From Haemophilus parainfluenzae (GTDB taxonomy: Bacteria; Pseudomonadota; Gammaproteobacteria; Enterobacterales; Pasteurellaceae), in contig NZ_QEPO01000002.1 of assembly GCF_003252725.1 (NCBI RefSeq), forward strand, positions 186,001-250,000: a stretch of 64,000 bases of DNA, read 5' to 3'. The stretch's first letter is position 1. Every line of letters begins with the position of its first letter. Positions 35,216 through 46,957 of the stretch are shown here, piece after piece. The position numbers and the translations under genes are program-made. A model generated the notes under the pieces. The model made no database searches. It was given only the letters and a program-made list of their open reading frames with translations, and had not been told where the DNA came from.

Positions 35216-37220
35216 TCACGTCCGCTCCTTTCAACCAGCGTCTGACCCAACTGCGGTTTGGCATTAAGTTATGAATCAGATCTTCGCTCATCGGTAAGGG
35301 CTCGCCATAAATTAAGGAAGCCAGTGTTTCCCCTAAAAATGGTGCAGAGGTTAATCCTCGAGAGCCTAATGCACCGATTAAATAGAGATTAGGGTAGTTT
35401 TCGGCTTGTTCTATTGGCTGCTTACGGCGTCGTAAATTAAACAAATTCTGATATTGTGTTTGCTGAGCTGAAAAATGCGGAACGGCCCCCATCATTGGGG
35501 TGAGGTCACGTACTGAACAACGTACACCGATTCGAGCAAGATTACCCGATGTATCCACTTCTTTTGTCCAATCTTCAGGAATATTTTGCTGAATTTTTTG
35601 TTGGTTTTCTTGCTGTTCGGTTAGGCTAAATTCACGAGTCGCATTATCACGAACATGACTTGCGCCAATACAATGACTGGCTTTCGCTTGATCGACTGGA
35701 GTCAGATAGCCGTCATAGCACAACACAGTTTTGAGTTTAAGCAAGTTTGCGGATGTTGGAATTTGGCTCACTTGCCCGCGAACAGGATAGAGCGGGAGTT
35801 TTTGTGTTTGTTCAAACTCAGTGAGTTTATGCCCGTTTGCCAAAACAACTACTTCATGGCAGAAAGTTTCATTTTCAGCTGTGGTGATTTGCCAACCGTA
35901 TTCTGTTTGCGAAAGTGCGGTTACTTTTTGTGATGTTTTAATTTGGACACCTTGTTTCTCTAAAAAGGCAAAAGCATGCTGAACTAACTGACGTGGTGCA
36001 AGCCAAGCGCCTTGAGGAATAAAACCGCCCCCAAAAGGTAACGGCAAACCGACTTTTTCGCTTAATTCAGTTTGACTTAATGACTGATATAAATCAGAAG
36101 GCAAATTCAGCTCAGCGATTTTACTTAATTTACTTTCAGCTTTGTCGTAGTAAGCACAAAGTGCGACACCGCAGAACTCATGTTCAAATTCGATTTGTTG
36201 TTGAATTGCCCATTGTAGGAATTGATGACCATAGGCAAAAGCATGAATATAAAAACGAATATTGCGTTCGTTATCATCACTCAGTTGCGGATAAAAGGCT
36301 CCTTGTTTATTACCAGAGGCATTAAGGGCAGTTTGCTCATCTTCGCAATAAATTGTAATTTTAGCCCCACGTTTAACCAATGAAATAGCCGTACAAAGCG
36401 AGGCTATTCCGCCCCCAATAATGGCAATATCTTGCTCGTTTAGATTCGCGGACTGACTATGAAACCAGGGGGCTGTAAGTGCGGTCAGTTTTTCATGCGT
36501 TTTTTGCCCAGAAAGACATTCTCGTTTTTTACCAAAGCCTTTGCGTTTTGTAATATCAAAGCCCGCATTTTCTAAGCCTTTTCTCACCGCACTTGCCGCA
36601 GTAAAGGTCGCAAAGGTGCCTTGTGGTTTGGTAAAACGAAACATTTGTTGATAAAGCTGCTCGTTCCACATGTCTGGATTTTTACTTGGTGCAAAGCCAT
36701 CTAAAAACCACGCATCAATTTTATCATTCATATAATCGCCCAGTTGCGGCAGATTTTCAGCCACATCACCAAACCAAAGATCTAACGTGGTTTCATCAAA
36801 CTGAAAACGATAGCAACCCTGAATGGGATTAAGCCAATGCTGTTGTAAATGCTGAGCGAGATGAGAAAATTGCGGATAGGCTAAATGGGCTTGTTGTAAT
36901 GCATCAAGTAGCAAAGGGTATTTTTCAAAAGAGATAAAATAAAGGCGTTTTAAAGGCGAATCAGGGTATTTTTGACGAAATTCACGGAATAGCGTGGTCA
37001 CCGCAAAGAAATTTAATCCTGTGCCAAACCCTGTTTCAGCAATAACAAAATGGGCTTCTTGATAATTAACCCAACGTTCCCACAACTGATTGCCTTCTAA
37101 AAACACGTAATGCGTTTCCGCTAAACCATCTTGATTAGAAAAATACACATCATCAAATTTATCCGAAACAGGGGTATTCTCTTCGTTAAAATGAATTTTT
37201 GCGTGCTGAATGGTGAACAT
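35211..37220 (-). CDS. mnmC: Bifunctional tRNA modification enzyme MnmC
   Basis: Finishes the mnm5s2U34 wobble modification. 669 residues in two fused domains. The N-terminal methyltransferase is at about 1-240 ([14 protein letters not shown] motif, [17 protein letters not shown]). The C-terminal FAD-dependent oxidoreductase starts near 262 ([21 protein letters not shown]) and includes VVVLANGH and [20 protein letters not shown]. Its 3' end overlaps the convergent hairpin by a few bases. The gene is monocistronic. Confidence 0.96.
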   Translation of the reverse strand: MFTIQHAKIHFNEENTPVSDKFDDVYFSNQDGLAETHYVFLEGNQLWERWVNYQEAHFVIAETGFGTGLNFFAVTTLFREFRQKYPDSPLKRLYFISFEKYPLLLDALQQAHLAYPQFSHLAQHLQQHWLNPIQGCYRFQFDETTLDLWFGDVAENLPQLGDYMNDKIDAWFLDGFAPSKNPDMWNEQLYQQMFRFTKPQGTFATFTAASAVRKGLENAGFDITKRKGFGKKRECLSGQKTHEKLTALTAPWFHSQSANLNEQDIAIIGGGIASLCTAISLVKRGAKITIYCEDEQTALNASGNKQGAFYPQLSDDNERNIRFYIHAFAYGHQFLQWAIQQQIEFEHEFCGVALCAYYDKAESKLSKIAELNLPSDLYQSLSQTELSEKVGLPLPFGGGFIPQGAWLAPRQLVQHAFAFLEKQGVQIKTSQKVTALSQTEYGWQITTAENETFCHEVVVLANGHKLTEFEQTQKLPLYPVRGQVSQIPTSANLLKLKTVLCYDGYLTPVDQAKASHCIGASHVRDNATREFSLTEQQENQQKIQQNIPEDWTKEVDTSGNLARIGVRCSVRDLTPMMGAVPHFSAQQTQYQNLFNLRRRKQPIEQAENYPNLYLIGALGSRGLTSAPFLGETLASLIYGEPLPMSEDLIHNLMPNRSWVRRWLKGADVK

Positions 37221-37289
37221 GTGTTAGCCCTTTTTTGCCTTATCAAATTCTTTTATAATAGCACGGAAATTTTGAGTCGGTTAAAACTT

Positions 37290-37306
37290 AACTGGTCGAA
37301 CAAATG
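37290..37306 (+). promoter_or_regulatory. FadR-like operator upstream of fabB
   Basis: AACTGGTCGAACAAAT keeps the left half and centre of the FadR consensus (AACTGGTCGGACCAGTT). It lies just upstream of the fabB -35 box (centre about -49 from the predicted start). FadR activates fabB from such a position in E. coli. Confidence 0.6.
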
Positions 37307-37311
37307 AATTA

Positions 37312-37340
37312 TTGCTTGCAATATTTTCATTTCATAGTAA
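37312..37340 (+). promoter_or_regulatory. fabB promoter
   Basis: TTGCTT (37312-37317), 17 bases, TAGTAA (37335-37340), 62 bases before the fabB ATG. It is weaker than consensus, in keeping with an activated promoter. Confidence 0.5.
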
Positions 37341-37402
37341 ATTGCGTTCAGCTAACAACTGTAAGTTGAATTAAATTTCCCCTAACTCATAAGGAATAAA
37401 GA

Positions 37403-38623
37403 ATGAAAAGAGCTGTAATTACTGGTTTTGGTATTATTTCAAGTATCGGTAACAACAAAGAAGAAGTTTTGGCTTCATTAAAAGCAGGTAAATCTGGTAT
37501 TGAAGTCGTGCCTGAGTTTATTGAAATGAAAATGCGTAGCCATGTTGCCGGCACAATCAAACTTGATCCAAGCGAGCACATCGATCGTAAAGTGTATCGT
37601 TTTATGGGTGATGCGGCAGCTTATGCATACCTTTCTATGCGTGAAGCGATTGAAGATTCAGGTTTAACGGAAGATCAAGTTTCAAATGACCGTACAGGTC
37701 TTGTAATCGGTGCAGGTACTGGTTCAGCACACAACCAATTAGTGGCTTGTGATGCAGTGCGTGGTCCACGTGGTGTGAAAGCAATTGGTCCTTACGCAGT
37801 AACTAAAACCATGGCTTCAAGCGTATCAGCTTGTTTAGCAACCCCTTATAAAATCCGTGGTGTAAATTACTCAATCAGTTCTGCTTGTGCAACGTCTGCA
37901 CACTGTATCGGTCACGCAGTAGAATTAATTCAATTAGGTAAACAAGATGTGGTTTTCGCAGGTGGTGCGGAAGAATTATCTTGGGAATGTGCAACTGAAT
38001 TTGATGCAATGGGTGCGGTTTCAACTAAATACAATGATACCCCAGAAAAAGCGTCTCGTGCTTACGATGCAAACCGTGATGGTTTCGTTATCGCAGGTGG
38101 TGGTGCAGTTGTGGTGGTTGAAGAATTAGAACACGCATTAGCACGTGGTGCAAAAATCTACGCTGAAATCGTAGGTTATGGTGCAACCTCTGATGGTTAC
38201 GACATGGTAGCGCCAAGCGGTGAAGGTGCAGAGCGTTGTATGAAACAAGCGATGGCAACGGTAGATACCCCGATTGATTACATTAACGTACACGGTACAT
38301 CAACACCAGTTGGTGACGTAAAAGAATTAGGTGCAATCAAAAATGTATTTGGTGACAAAATCCCAGCGATTTCTTCAACCAAATCAATGACAGGTCACTC
38401 TTTAGGTGCAGCAGGTGCACACGAAGCAATCTATACCTTATTAATGTTACACAATGACTTTATTGCACCAAGCATTAATATTGAAACATTAGACGAAGCG
38501 GCAGAAGGCTGCAATATCGTGACTGAAACAAAAGAAAATGCAGGCTTACAAACTGTAATGTCAAACAGCTTTGGTTTCGGTGGTACAAACGCGACTTTAG
38601 TGTTCAAACGCTATAACGGCTAA
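37403..38623 (+). CDS. fabB: 3-oxoacyl-ACP synthase I FabB
   Basis: Elongates fatty acids and is required for the unsaturated branch. 406 residues of thiolase fold. Catalytic triad: Cys in [12 protein letters not shown] near 163, His in INVHGTSTP near 298 and His in [14 protein letters not shown] near 333. The C-terminal [14 protein letters not shown] loop is typical. AAGGAATAAAGA precedes the ATG. It is monocistronic, with a FadR-like site upstream and a paired-USS terminator downstream. Codon use is strongly biased, as in highly expressed genes. Confidence 0.97.
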   Translation: MKRAVITGFGIISSIGNNKEEVLASLKAGKSGIEVVPEFIEMKMRSHVAGTIKLDPSEHIDRKVYRFMGDAAAYAYLSMREAIEDSGLTEDQVSNDRTGLVIGAGTGSAHNQLVACDAVRGPRGVKAIGPYAVTKTMASSVSACLATPYKIRGVNYSISSACATSAHCIGHAVELIQLGKQDVVFAGGAEELSWECATEFDAMGAVSTKYNDTPEKASRAYDANRDGFVIAGGGAVVVVEELEHALARGAKIYAEIVGYGATSDGYDMVAPSGEGAERCMKQAMATVDTPIDYINVHGTSTPVGDVKELGAIKNVFGDKIPAISSTKSMTGHSLGAAGAHEAIYTLLMLHNDFIAPSINIETLDEAAEGCNIVTETKENAGLQTVMSNSFGFGGTNATLVFKRYNG

Positions 38624-38644
38624 TTAAAAATCGCTTAAAATCGA

Positions 38645-38678
38645 ACCGCACTTTGGGGCTTCCAAGTGCGGTTTTTTC
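38645..38678 (+). terminator. Paired-USS terminator of fabB
   Basis: ACCGCACTT / AAGTGCGGT with a GGGGCTTCC loop, followed by TTTTTTC. Confidence 0.88.
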
Positions 38679-38993
38679 TTGTCATCGATTCTTTTCCTTC
38701 CACTCATAAGAGAAAACAACATTTAAAATGTGATCTAGTTCAAATTTCTGAACAAAAGAATAAAATTTTTTTATTTTTATAAAACTCCATATAAAACTAC
38801 AATTTTCTGTTTTTTATATCAATTATCTTTATTTAAATCTTAATATTTGAACTTTATTGGTTTTTAATGCTTTTTAATTCATTTTTTTAGACTTTTCTCA
38901 TGCTGGACAAGCCGTTTTCTTTCGGTATGATGTTTCCATTGTTTTGACACGAATCGTAACAAATAAAAGTGCGGTCAGTTTTAGGAGTAAAAT
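38679..38993 (+). promoter_or_regulatory. AT-rich ilvI leader region with CRP-like site
   Basis: 315 bases without a gene and extremely AT-rich, with long A and T tracts between 38760 and 38890. TGTGATCTAGTTCAAA at 38729-38744 is a close CRP match. The A/T tracts resemble the Lrp-bound upstream region of enteric ilvIH, though no single Lrp site can be named by eye. A Hin uptake core (AAGTGCGGT near 38968) sits just before the ilvI Shine-Dalgarno (AGGAG). Confidence 0.55.
38904..38931 (+). promoter_or_regulatory. ilvI: Probable ilvI promoter
   Basis: TGGACA (38904-38909), 16 bases, TATGAT (38926-38931), giving a leader of about 57 bases before the ilvI ATG. The CRP-like site would lie about 200 bases upstream, far for class I activation. 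Confidence 0.5.
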
Positions 38994-40718
38994 ATGAAGA
39001 AATTATCCGGTGCGGAAATGGTGGTTCAGTCTTTGCGTGACGAAGGCGTTGAGTATTTATTTGGTTATCCGGGCGGTGCCGTATTGGATATTTATGATGC
39101 AATTCATACTCTTGGTGGGATTGAACATATTTTAGTTCGTCATGAGCAAGCTGCGGTACATATGGCAGATGGTTATGCACGTGCGACAGGTAAAGTGGGT
39201 TGTGTGTTAGTCACATCAGGACCAGGTGCGACCAATGCGATTACGGGTATTTTGACCGCTTATACTGATTCAGTACCAATGGTGATCATTTCAGGTCAGG
39301 TCATGAGTAGCTTAATCGGTCGTGATGCGTTCCAAGAATGTGATATGGTGGGGATTTCTCGCCCAGTGGTTAAACACAGCTTTATCGTTAAAAAAGCTGA
39401 AGACATTCCAGGTATCTTGAAAAAAGCCTTTTATATTGCTTCAACAGGCCGTCCAGGTCCCGTTGTCGTAGATATTCCAAAAGATACCGTAAATCCAACT
39501 TTAAAATATCCTTACGAATATCCAAAATCTGTAGAGCTTCGTTCTTATAATCCAACAGTAAATGGTCACAAAGGTCAAATTAAGAAAGCGTTAAAAGCAT
39601 TATTAGTGGCTAAAAAACCGGTTTTATTCGTCGGTGGTGGTGCTATTGCAGCAGGCTGTCATGAAGAATTAACGCAATTTGCACAACGTTTAAATTTACC
39701 GGTAACTTCATCGTTAATGGGTTTAGGTGTATATCCAAGTACCGATAAACAATTTTTAGGCATGCTTGGGATGCACGGGACTTATGAAGCCAATACAGCC
39801 ATGCATGAAAGTGATCTAATTCTTGGTGTTGGGGTGCGCTTTGACGACCGTACCACTAATAACTTAGATAAATATTGCCCGAATGCCAAAGTGATTCAGA
39901 TTGATATTGACCCAACCTCTATTTCTAAAAATGTACCTGCCGCGATTCCAATTGTAGGTAACGCGAAAAATGTATTGGATGAATTCTTAAGTTTATTAGG
40001 TGAAGAAATTGGTTCACGTCCGCAAAATCACTTAGAAGATTGGTGGAAACAAATCGATGAATGGAAAGCGAAAAAATGCTTGGATTTCGACCGCACTTCA
40101 GGCGTCATCAAACCACAGCAAGTGATGGAAGCGGTATATCGCATTACAAAAGGCCAAGCTTATGTAGCATCGGATGTAGGGCAACACCAAATGTTTGCTG
40201 CATTACATTATCCGTTTGATTTACCGCGTCGTTGGATCAATTCAGGTGGTGCGGGTACGATGGGCTTTGGTTTACCTGCAGCATTAGGGGTGAAACTTGC
40301 GCATCCTGAAGCAACCGTAGTTTGTGTAACGGGCGATGGTAGTATTCAAATGAATATCCAAGAGCTTTCAACGGCAACACAATATGGTATTCCAGTCGTA
40401 GTGATTTGTTTGAACAACCACTTCTTAGGCATGGTGAAACAATGGCAAGATTTGATTTACTCTGGCCGTCATTCTCAAACTTATATGAATTCTTTACCGG
40501 ATTTCGTTAAGTTGGCAGAATCTTATGGGCATGTGGGAATTCAGATTTCAACACCAGATGAATTAGAAAGCAAATTACAAGAAGCCTTTAGTATTAAAAA
40601 TAAATTGGTCTTTGTTGATATTAACGTTGATGAAACCGAACACGTTTACCCAATGCAAGTTCGCGGCGGGGCGATGAATGAGATGATTTTAAGCAAACCA
40701 CAAGAGGAGAACGAATAA
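38994..40718 (+). CDS. ilvI: Acetolactate synthase large subunit (isozyme III)
   Basis: Thiamine-diphosphate enzyme for the first common step of valine, leucine and isoleucine synthesis. 574 residues: the N-terminal PYR domain has the catalytic Glu in [17 protein letters not shown], a central FAD-binding domain follows, and the C-terminal PP domain has the TPP motif GDGSIQMN...NNHFLG. The short spacing and the ACT-domain partner immediately downstream identify the IlvIH type. Stop and ilvH start overlap (TAATG). Confidence 0.96.
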   Translation: MKKLSGAEMVVQSLRDEGVEYLFGYPGGAVLDIYDAIHTLGGIEHILVRHEQAAVHMADGYARATGKVGCVLVTSGPGATNAITGILTAYTDSVPMVIISGQVMSSLIGRDAFQECDMVGISRPVVKHSFIVKKAEDIPGILKKAFYIASTGRPGPVVVDIPKDTVNPTLKYPYEYPKSVELRSYNPTVNGHKGQIKKALKALLVAKKPVLFVGGGAIAAGCHEELTQFAQRLNLPVTSSLMGLGVYPSTDKQFLGMLGMHGTYEANTAMHESDLILGVGVRFDDRTTNNLDKYCPNAKVIQIDIDPTSISKNVPAAIPIVGNAKNVLDEFLSLLGEEIGSRPQNHLEDWWKQIDEWKAKKCLDFDRTSGVIKPQQVMEAVYRITKGQAYVASDVGQHQMFAALHYPFDLPRRWINSGGAGTMGFGLPAALGVKLAHPEATVVCVTGDGSIQMNIQELSTATQYGIPVVVICLNNHFLGMVKQWQDLIYSGRHSQTYMNSLPDFVKLAESYGHVGIQISTPDELESKLQEAFSIKNKLVFVDINVDETEHVYPMQVRGGAMNEMILSKPQEENE

Positions 40719-41209
40719 TGCGTAGAATTTTATCTGTTTTATTAGAAAATGAATCCGGTGCATTATCTCGAGTGGTCGGCTTATTTTCCCAACGTGCATT
40801 TAACATTGAAAGCTTAACTGTGGCACCTACGGACGATCCAACCCTTTCTCGTATGACGATTGAAGCAGTGGGTGATGAGCAAGTACTCGAACAAATCGAA
40901 AAGCAACTTCACAAGTTAGTGGATGTGTTTAAAGTTATTAACTTGAGTGAACATGAGCATGTTGAGCGTGAAGTGTTGTTAGTGAAAGTACGAGCAACGG
41001 GTTCATCACGTGATGAGTTAAAACGTTTAGCCGATATCTTCCGTGGTCAGATTGTGGATGTAACAACAAAATCTTACACCATTCAATTAACGGGTACAAA
41101 AGACAAATTAGATGCTTTTGTTGAGGCTGTGAAAGAAGAAAGTACATTACTTGAGATTGTTCGTTCAGGCTTAATTAGTCTTTCCCGTGGCGAGAAAAAT
41201 ATTCTCTAA
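40718..41209 (+). CDS. ilvH: Acetolactate synthase regulatory subunit
   Basis: Small subunit giving valine feedback inhibition; 163 residues. An ACT domain fills the first 75 residues (ILSVLLENESGALSRVVGLFSQRAFNIESLTVAPT), followed by the ALS_ss C-terminal domain (VLLVKVRATGSSRDELKRLADIF). Coupled to ilvI by a one-base overlap. Two hairpins follow. Confidence 0.97.
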   Translation: MRRILSVLLENESGALSRVVGLFSQRAFNIESLTVAPTDDPTLSRMTIEAVGDEQVLEQIEKQLHKLVDVFKVINLSEHEHVEREVLLVKVRATGSSRDELKRLADIFRGQIVDVTTKSYTIQLTGTKDKLDAFVEAVKEESTLLEIVRSGLISLSRGEKNIL

Positions 41210-41217
41210 TGATGTAG

Positions 41218-41250
41218 AAAGTGCGGTTAAAAATGGCCGCACTTTTAAAA
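41218..41250 (+). terminator. Paired-USS hairpin after ilvH
   Basis: AAAGTGCGGTT / GGCCGCACTTT stem with a short A-rich loop, followed by TAAAAA. It lacks a full T-run and is probably aided by the next hairpin. Confidence 0.6.
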
Positions 41251-41253
41251 ACG

Positions 41254-41285
41254 AAAAAAGGAAGTCATAATTGACTTCCTTTTTG
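41254..41285. terminator. Bidirectional terminator, convergent ilvH / yedE
   Basis: AAGGAAGTCA / TGACTTCCTT stem with a TAAT loop, an A-run on the left and TTTTTG on the right. Confidence 0.85.
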
Positions 41286-41302
41286 TTTATTTTGAATGAA
41301 TG

Positions 41303-42364
41303 TTAAGCTTCTGATTTATTTGTTAATGCGATATACAAGCAGACCACAAAGCCGGCAATTAAAACATAAGGCGTAAAGATTGGAACGCCAGTAGGAGCGG
41401 CTGCGAAACCAAAGTTATGTGCCGCTGCTGCGCCCAGTAGCATACCGAGCACAAATAATGCCGAGTCATTGTTACCTTCCCCTATATTGACTAGTTGTTT
41501 GCCTGGACAACCTCCACCTAATGCAAAGCAAAGTCCGCAAAGTGCCATAGAAAGGAAATTGTAGAGATAGTCATTATGTGCGATAGGTTGTTTTTCAAAG
41601 CCTAAATGGAATTGTCCTAATAAGGCATTAGTTATTGCGGCAAAGACAATCAATGCAATCACACCGTTTAATAAATGTGCATCACGGAAGAGGACGAAGT
41701 TTCGGAATGCTCCAATTGTGCAAAAACGCGATTTTTGCATCAGCACACCGAGAAGTAATCCGCCAGCAAGTGACATCCAAATAGCCGCATGTTGTGCGCC
41801 AGGCCCTTTTTCAGAGGTGTAAATCGCGAGATTTTCACCAAATTTAAATTGGGTTAAGGCTAAAACAAGCAAAATTACGGCAAAAATTGGACCGATTAAG
41901 CCCGAAGATTGGCTTTGTTCCTTCGATTTACCTAATGAGAATCCTCGATTCGCGAAGAAAATACCGCCTAATACACCGGCAAACAATCCTACTATACCTG
42001 CAATTGCAGTGAGATCACCGCCACCTAATCGTAAATAAGCACGCCATGGACAACCTAAGAAAATGAGCGCACCAAGCATAGCAAAAAAGCCTAAGCTAAT
42101 ACGAGCGAGTGGGGCAGAGCCTCCGCGAGGTTTAAATTCCTTAGATAAGAATGCACTGACGAGAGCTCCTAAAACTAATCCAATTAGTTCTGGGCGAAGG
42201 TATTGTAATGGAGCAGCGTGATGTAATCCAAGCGAACCTGCTGTATCGCGTAAGAAACAAGCCGCACAAAATCCCATATTACCAGGATTGCCATTGTAAG
42301 TGAGAAGTGGCGCAACGATACCAAGTGCAGCACCTGCAACCACAGGCCAAGTTAAAATTTTCAT
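41303..42364 (-). CDS. yedE: YedE-family putative selenium/sulfur transporter
   Basis: 353-residue membrane protein with about nine helices and two YeeE/YedE repeats. Conserved cysteines lie in short membrane motifs: MGFCAACFLRDTAG, FLGCPWRAYLRLGGGD, SRFCTIGAFRNF and GGGCPGKQLVN. The family is thought to import thiosulfate or a selenium compound; YedE is often found with the sulfurtransferase-like YedF or with selenium genes. No yedF is next to it here, as the downstream neighbour is ilvH on the other strand. The substrate is inferred only from family. Confidence 0.85.
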   Translation of the reverse strand: MKILTWPVVAGAALGIVAPLLTYNGNPGNMGFCAACFLRDTAGSLGLHHAAPLQYLRPELIGLVLGALVSAFLSKEFKPRGGSAPLARISLGFFAMLGALIFLGCPWRAYLRLGGGDLTAIAGIVGLFAGVLGGIFFANRGFSLGKSKEQSQSSGLIGPIFAVILLVLALTQFKFGENLAIYTSEKGPGAQHAAIWMSLAGGLLLGVLMQKSRFCTIGAFRNFVLFRDAHLLNGVIALIVFAAITNALLGQFHLGFEKQPIAHNDYLYNFLSMALCGLCFALGGGCPGKQLVNIGEGNNDSALFVLGMLLGAAAAHNFGFAAAPTGVPIFTPYVLIAGFVVCLYIALTNKSEA

Positions 42365-42510
42365 AATTAGACCCTTGTGATATCTGAAGTTAAATTGAAT
42401 TGTGTGTTTTTAATAATAAAAACAAAGGTATTGTAGAAAGAGTTGAAAAATAAAGAAAGTTTATTTTTTTGAAATTGTGAGCAGGATCAATAATTTGATA
42501 TTAATAACCT

Positions 42511-43176
42511 TTAAAGCCATCTTCCCAAATGCAATTCCACAATATCGACTAAATGTCGAAGAAATGTGGTGTCTTGGTCGTTATGGAAACGGTTAGTGTC
42601 TCGAGATTTGAAGAGTAAAAGTGCGGTTGGTTTTTGCGGTGTTCCATCCAAACGGCAAATCGCCACAGAGCCGATAGGGAGCTCTTCTGGAAGGAACATG
42701 AGGGCTTTTTCTTTATTGTAGAGATCGCCTAAATAGAATTGGCGTAATCCCATACGCTCTAGGCGAATAAGTTCAAAGGCTTTTCTGTCTAGCCAATGTT
42801 GCTCAGGAATAGTGCTATTTTTTGGCCAACTATCTGTGAAAAGTAAAATTTTAGCGCCTTCTAACTCATAGTCTTTTGCCCAGTCATCTAACTTTTCATT
42901 GATGGCAATAAAGTCGTTTGTTTGAAACAGCTTCTTCTGCAAAGGCAAGAGTGCAAAGAAAATATCTGCTTCTTGATGAGCAAGCTGATGAAATTTTTCG
43001 AGGAGTTGAGTAAGCGTTTTAATTTGTTCTCGTTGCTGAGCAAGCTGTGCTTCGACTAACGAAATCGTCCCTTCTTCATGACTATGAGAAATGGTAAGCT
43101 GTTGAAGTAGCTCGGGGTGATAGGTAAAAAAATCAGGGTGATTTTTTAGGTAGTCCACAATATCTTGTTCAGTCAT
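42511..43176 (-). CDS. DUF484 family protein (GAF-like)
   Basis: 221 residues from the ATG at 43176 (AAGGAG 7 bases upstream). It begins with EQDIVDYLKNHPDFFTYHPELLQQL, the standard DUF484 opening. A coiled-coil of about 35 residues and a GAF-like domain (about 90-221) ending VDIVELHLGRWL follow. In many gammaproteobacteria a DUF484 gene lies beside xerC or dapF; here it follows purA instead. Function is unknown. Confidence 0.8.
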   Translation of the reverse strand: MTEQDIVDYLKNHPDFFTYHPELLQQLTISHSHEEGTISLVEAQLAQQREQIKTLTQLLEKFHQLAHQEADIFFALLPLQKKLFQTNDFIAINEKLDDWAKDYELEGAKILLFTDSWPKNSTIPEQHWLDRKAFELIRLERMGLRQFYLGDLYNKEKALMFLPEELPIGSVAICRLDGTPQKPTALLLFKSRDTNRFHNDQDTTFLRHLVDIVELHLGRWL

Positions 43177-43189
43177 CAAAAACTCCTTA

Positions 43190-43225
43190 AAAAATAACCG
43201 CACTTGGTTATGCCAAAGTGCGGTT
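43190..43225 (-). terminator. Paired-USS terminator of purA
   Basis: ACCGCACTT (43197-43205) / AAGTGCGGT (43216-43224) with a GGTTATGCCA loop. On the minus strand it is followed by TATTTTTT. Confidence 0.8.
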
Positions 43226-43240
43226 TATTTTTATGTTGTT

Positions 43241-44572
<1,332 letters not shown>

Positions 44573-44629
44573 TTAGACAAACAATTACTTTACTCTTTTT
44601 TGGTTGTAATCTCAAATTTTAAACGTAAA

Positions 44630-44660
44630 AAAGTGCGGTTATTTTTAACCGCACTTTTTA
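44630..44660 (-). terminator. Paired-USS terminator of lysC
   Basis: AAAAAGTGCGGTTA / TAACCGCACTTTTT stem with a TTTT loop, and T-runs on both strands. Confidence 0.85.
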
Positions 44661-44668
44661 TAAATTTA

Positions 44669-46021
44669 TTATTCAAACAAAGATTTGTGTAATGAACGAA
44701 CCACGTCATCTGCTTTATCGCTCATCGCGAGCATACAAATGTTATTAGTGCTTGCGCCATAGCTAATCATGCGAATGTTATAGCCTTCAAGAGTGTCAAA
44801 AATACGTTTTGCCACACCTGAAGCGAGGTGTAAGTCATTTCCAATTAATGCAACAAGCGATAAGCCTGTATCAACTTTCACGGTGCAGTATTGGCTTAAT
44901 TCTTCTAATAATTCTGGTGAAAGTAATTCTACACCAGATGAAGCTGAGCCAGTTTTATCTAAGGTTAATGCAATGCTTACTTCAGAGGTTGTGATCGTAT
45001 CCACTGAAATTTTATGTTTCGCTAAGACATTGAATACATTTGCAAGGAATCCTTGAGCGTGTAACATGCTTAAGCTTGAAAGCGTCAATAAAGTTTGGTC
45101 ACGACGTACTGCAATAGCACGGAATGTCGGACGTGGTTGTGGATCGCGAGTTACCCAAGTACCGCCAGCATCAGGCGCTTTACTTGAACCTACATAAACG
45201 GGAATATTACTGCGTACAGCTGGAAGTAACGTTGCTGGGTGTAATACTTTAGCGCCGAAAGTTGCCATTTCAGCAGCTTCAGCAAAGCTCATGGTATCAA
45301 TACGTTTTGCTTCAGGGACTACACGAGGATCCGTGGTGTAAATTCCCGCCACATCCGTCCAAATTAATACATCTTTTGCGTTTAATACTTCAGCTAAAAG
45401 TGCAGCAGAGTAGTCACTACCACCACGACCTAAAGTAGTCGTTTTACCGCCTGGTTCACGACCGATAAAACCTTGGGTGATGACTAATTCACCTTGGTCG
45501 ATTAATGGTTTTAATAAATTATCGCAGTTTGCTTGAGTTTGAGCGTCATCTGGTGCCGCTTTACCAAAGTTATCATTGGTTGGGACTAAAGTACGCACAT
45601 CGACCCAAGTAGCTGAGGTTTGTAATTCTCTTAATACTTCAATGAAAATTTGTGTCGACATCATTTCACCTTGACTGATGATTTCATCAGTTAAAGCTTT
45701 TGATGTCGCAAGGCTTGCCGCTTCAGAAAGTGCGGTAATATTTTCTAAGTATTTTTCGATGACAGGGCGTACACGGCTATCATCTTGTAATTCATTTAAA
45801 ATATTTTCTTGAATTTGACGGACTTCACCGATTAATTTTGCACGTTCTTCTGCTTCTACACCATTGGCTAGGGCAACTAATAAGTTCGTTACACCGGCTG
45901 ATGCGGAAAGTACCACAACGCGAGTATTAGGATCTGCAATGATGATTTTGGCACAAGCCTGCATAGCCGAATAGTTTGCAACGGATGTACCACCAAATTT
46001 TGCTACCGATAAATGAGACAT
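44669..46021 (-). CDS. lysC: Lysine-sensitive aspartokinase III
   Basis: Monofunctional aspartate kinase, the entry step to lysine, methionine and threonine. 450 residues from the ATG at 46021 (GAGG 9 bases upstream), matching E. coli LysC. The kinase domain opens with SVAKFGGTSVANYSAM and contains GFIGREPGGKTTTLGRGGSDYSAALLAEVL. Two ACT domains in the last 150 residues bind lysine. No homoserine dehydrogenase domain is fused. I could not find a lysine riboswitch in the short leader. Confidence 0.93.
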   Translation of the reverse strand: MSHLSVAKFGGTSVANYSAMQACAKIIIADPNTRVVVLSASAGVTNLLVALANGVEAEERAKLIGEVRQIQENILNELQDDSRVRPVIEKYLENITALSEAASLATSKALTDEIISQGEMMSTQIFIEVLRELQTSATWVDVRTLVPTNDNFGKAAPDDAQTQANCDNLLKPLIDQGELVITQGFIGREPGGKTTTLGRGGSDYSAALLAEVLNAKDVLIWTDVAGIYTTDPRVVPEAKRIDTMSFAEAAEMATFGAKVLHPATLLPAVRSNIPVYVGSSKAPDAGGTWVTRDPQPRPTFRAIAVRRDQTLLTLSSLSMLHAQGFLANVFNVLAKHKISVDTITTSEVSIALTLDKTGSASSGVELLSPELLEELSQYCTVKVDTGLSLVALIGNDLHLASGVAKRIFDTLEGYNIRMISYGASTNNICMLAMSDKADDVVRSLHKSLFE

Positions 46022-46187
46022 AAGATAATCCTCTAAAAATGAAAAGTAAGATGTTGTGTTTGTGATGGATATTAGAAATAGCGATTTCATCAAAAATTGT
46101 CAAATAAATACTCCAAAAAAATAGAGTAAAAAACCAATTATTTAGATATTTTTTGATTTAACAGGGTAAAAATTAAAGAATCATTAA

Positions 46188-46886
46188 CTATTCGGTAGGA
46201 ATTGGCAGAGGTTCTGGTGCACCGAGGAAATAAGGTTTTACACCGATAATTAAGTCTAATACGGCTTTTACACGAGCAAACATTTCGCGAACACGTGTCC
46301 CGAAATACACGTCAGGTTGTTTCGCAGTAAAGCAAATTGCATCAATATCATAGTGTTTAGCAATCAACAGCGCGCGTTCACAATGGAATTTTTGGCTGAT
46401 AATAGTAAAAGAGGGCACTTGGAAAACTTTACTTGCGCGCACAACAGAGTCTAAGGTGCGGAATCCCGCAAAATCTTTAAACATCACACTTTCAGATACG
46501 CCCATTTTACGTAGATCCAAAAACATGGTGCGTGGTTCGTTATATTGAAGCGTGCGATTATCGCCACTTAGTAGTAAATAATCGACTTTATCTTGCTCGA
46601 CCAAGAGTTTTGATGCTTCTAAGCGGTAATCATAATATTTATTGGTTTTGCCTTTAGCCACATATTTGGATGTACCGAGTACCAATGCATAATGGCGATG
46701 CGGAAGTGTTTCGACATCTTCATACACGCGGTCTTGTACATAAAAGCTCACGGCACGATCAATGGTGAAGCAACCAATCAAAACAAGCAAAAAGAGCCCC
46801 AAGGCGTAACCGAGAAGTTTTTTTAGCGGAAGGCGCAAGAGCCAGGAAAGTGCGGTCATTTTTGACAGCGTTTTGGATAGTTGCAT
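46188..46886 (-). CDS. sanA: SanA-like membrane protein (DUF218)
   Basis: About 232 residues: an N-terminal membrane helix (LLGYALGLFLLVLIGCFTID) then a periplasmic DUF218 domain with ALVLGTSKYV, YLLLSGDN, YNEPRTMFLDLRKMGV, FAGFRTLDSVVRASKVF and QKFHCERAL, all shared with E. coli SanA. SanA affects envelope permeability and vancomycin exclusion at high temperature. The start is uncertain: candidates lie at 46910, 46886 and 46859, and none has a strong Shine-Dalgarno. Confidence 0.85.
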   Translation of the reverse strand: MQLSKTLSKMTALSWLLRLPLKKLLGYALGLFLLVLIGCFTIDRAVSFYVQDRVYEDVETLPHRHYALVLGTSKYVAKGKTNKYYDYRLEASKLLVEQDKVDYLLLSGDNRTLQYNEPRTMFLDLRKMGVSESVMFKDFAGFRTLDSVVRASKVFQVPSFTIISQKFHCERALLIAKHYDIDAICFTAKQPDVYFGTRVREMFARVKAVLDLIIGVKPYFLGAPEPLPIPTE

Positions 46887-46957
46887 TTTGCTAACATACT
46901 GAAAAAACAATGTAAGTTCAAGTGTAATTTGTTTACTGAATTGATAAGAAAATATTT

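Noticed and set aside
46022-46187. Lysine riboswitch before lysC
   Set aside because: The leader is only about 165 bases to the next gene, is AT-rich, and I find none of the conserved L-box helices. A covariance search would settle it.
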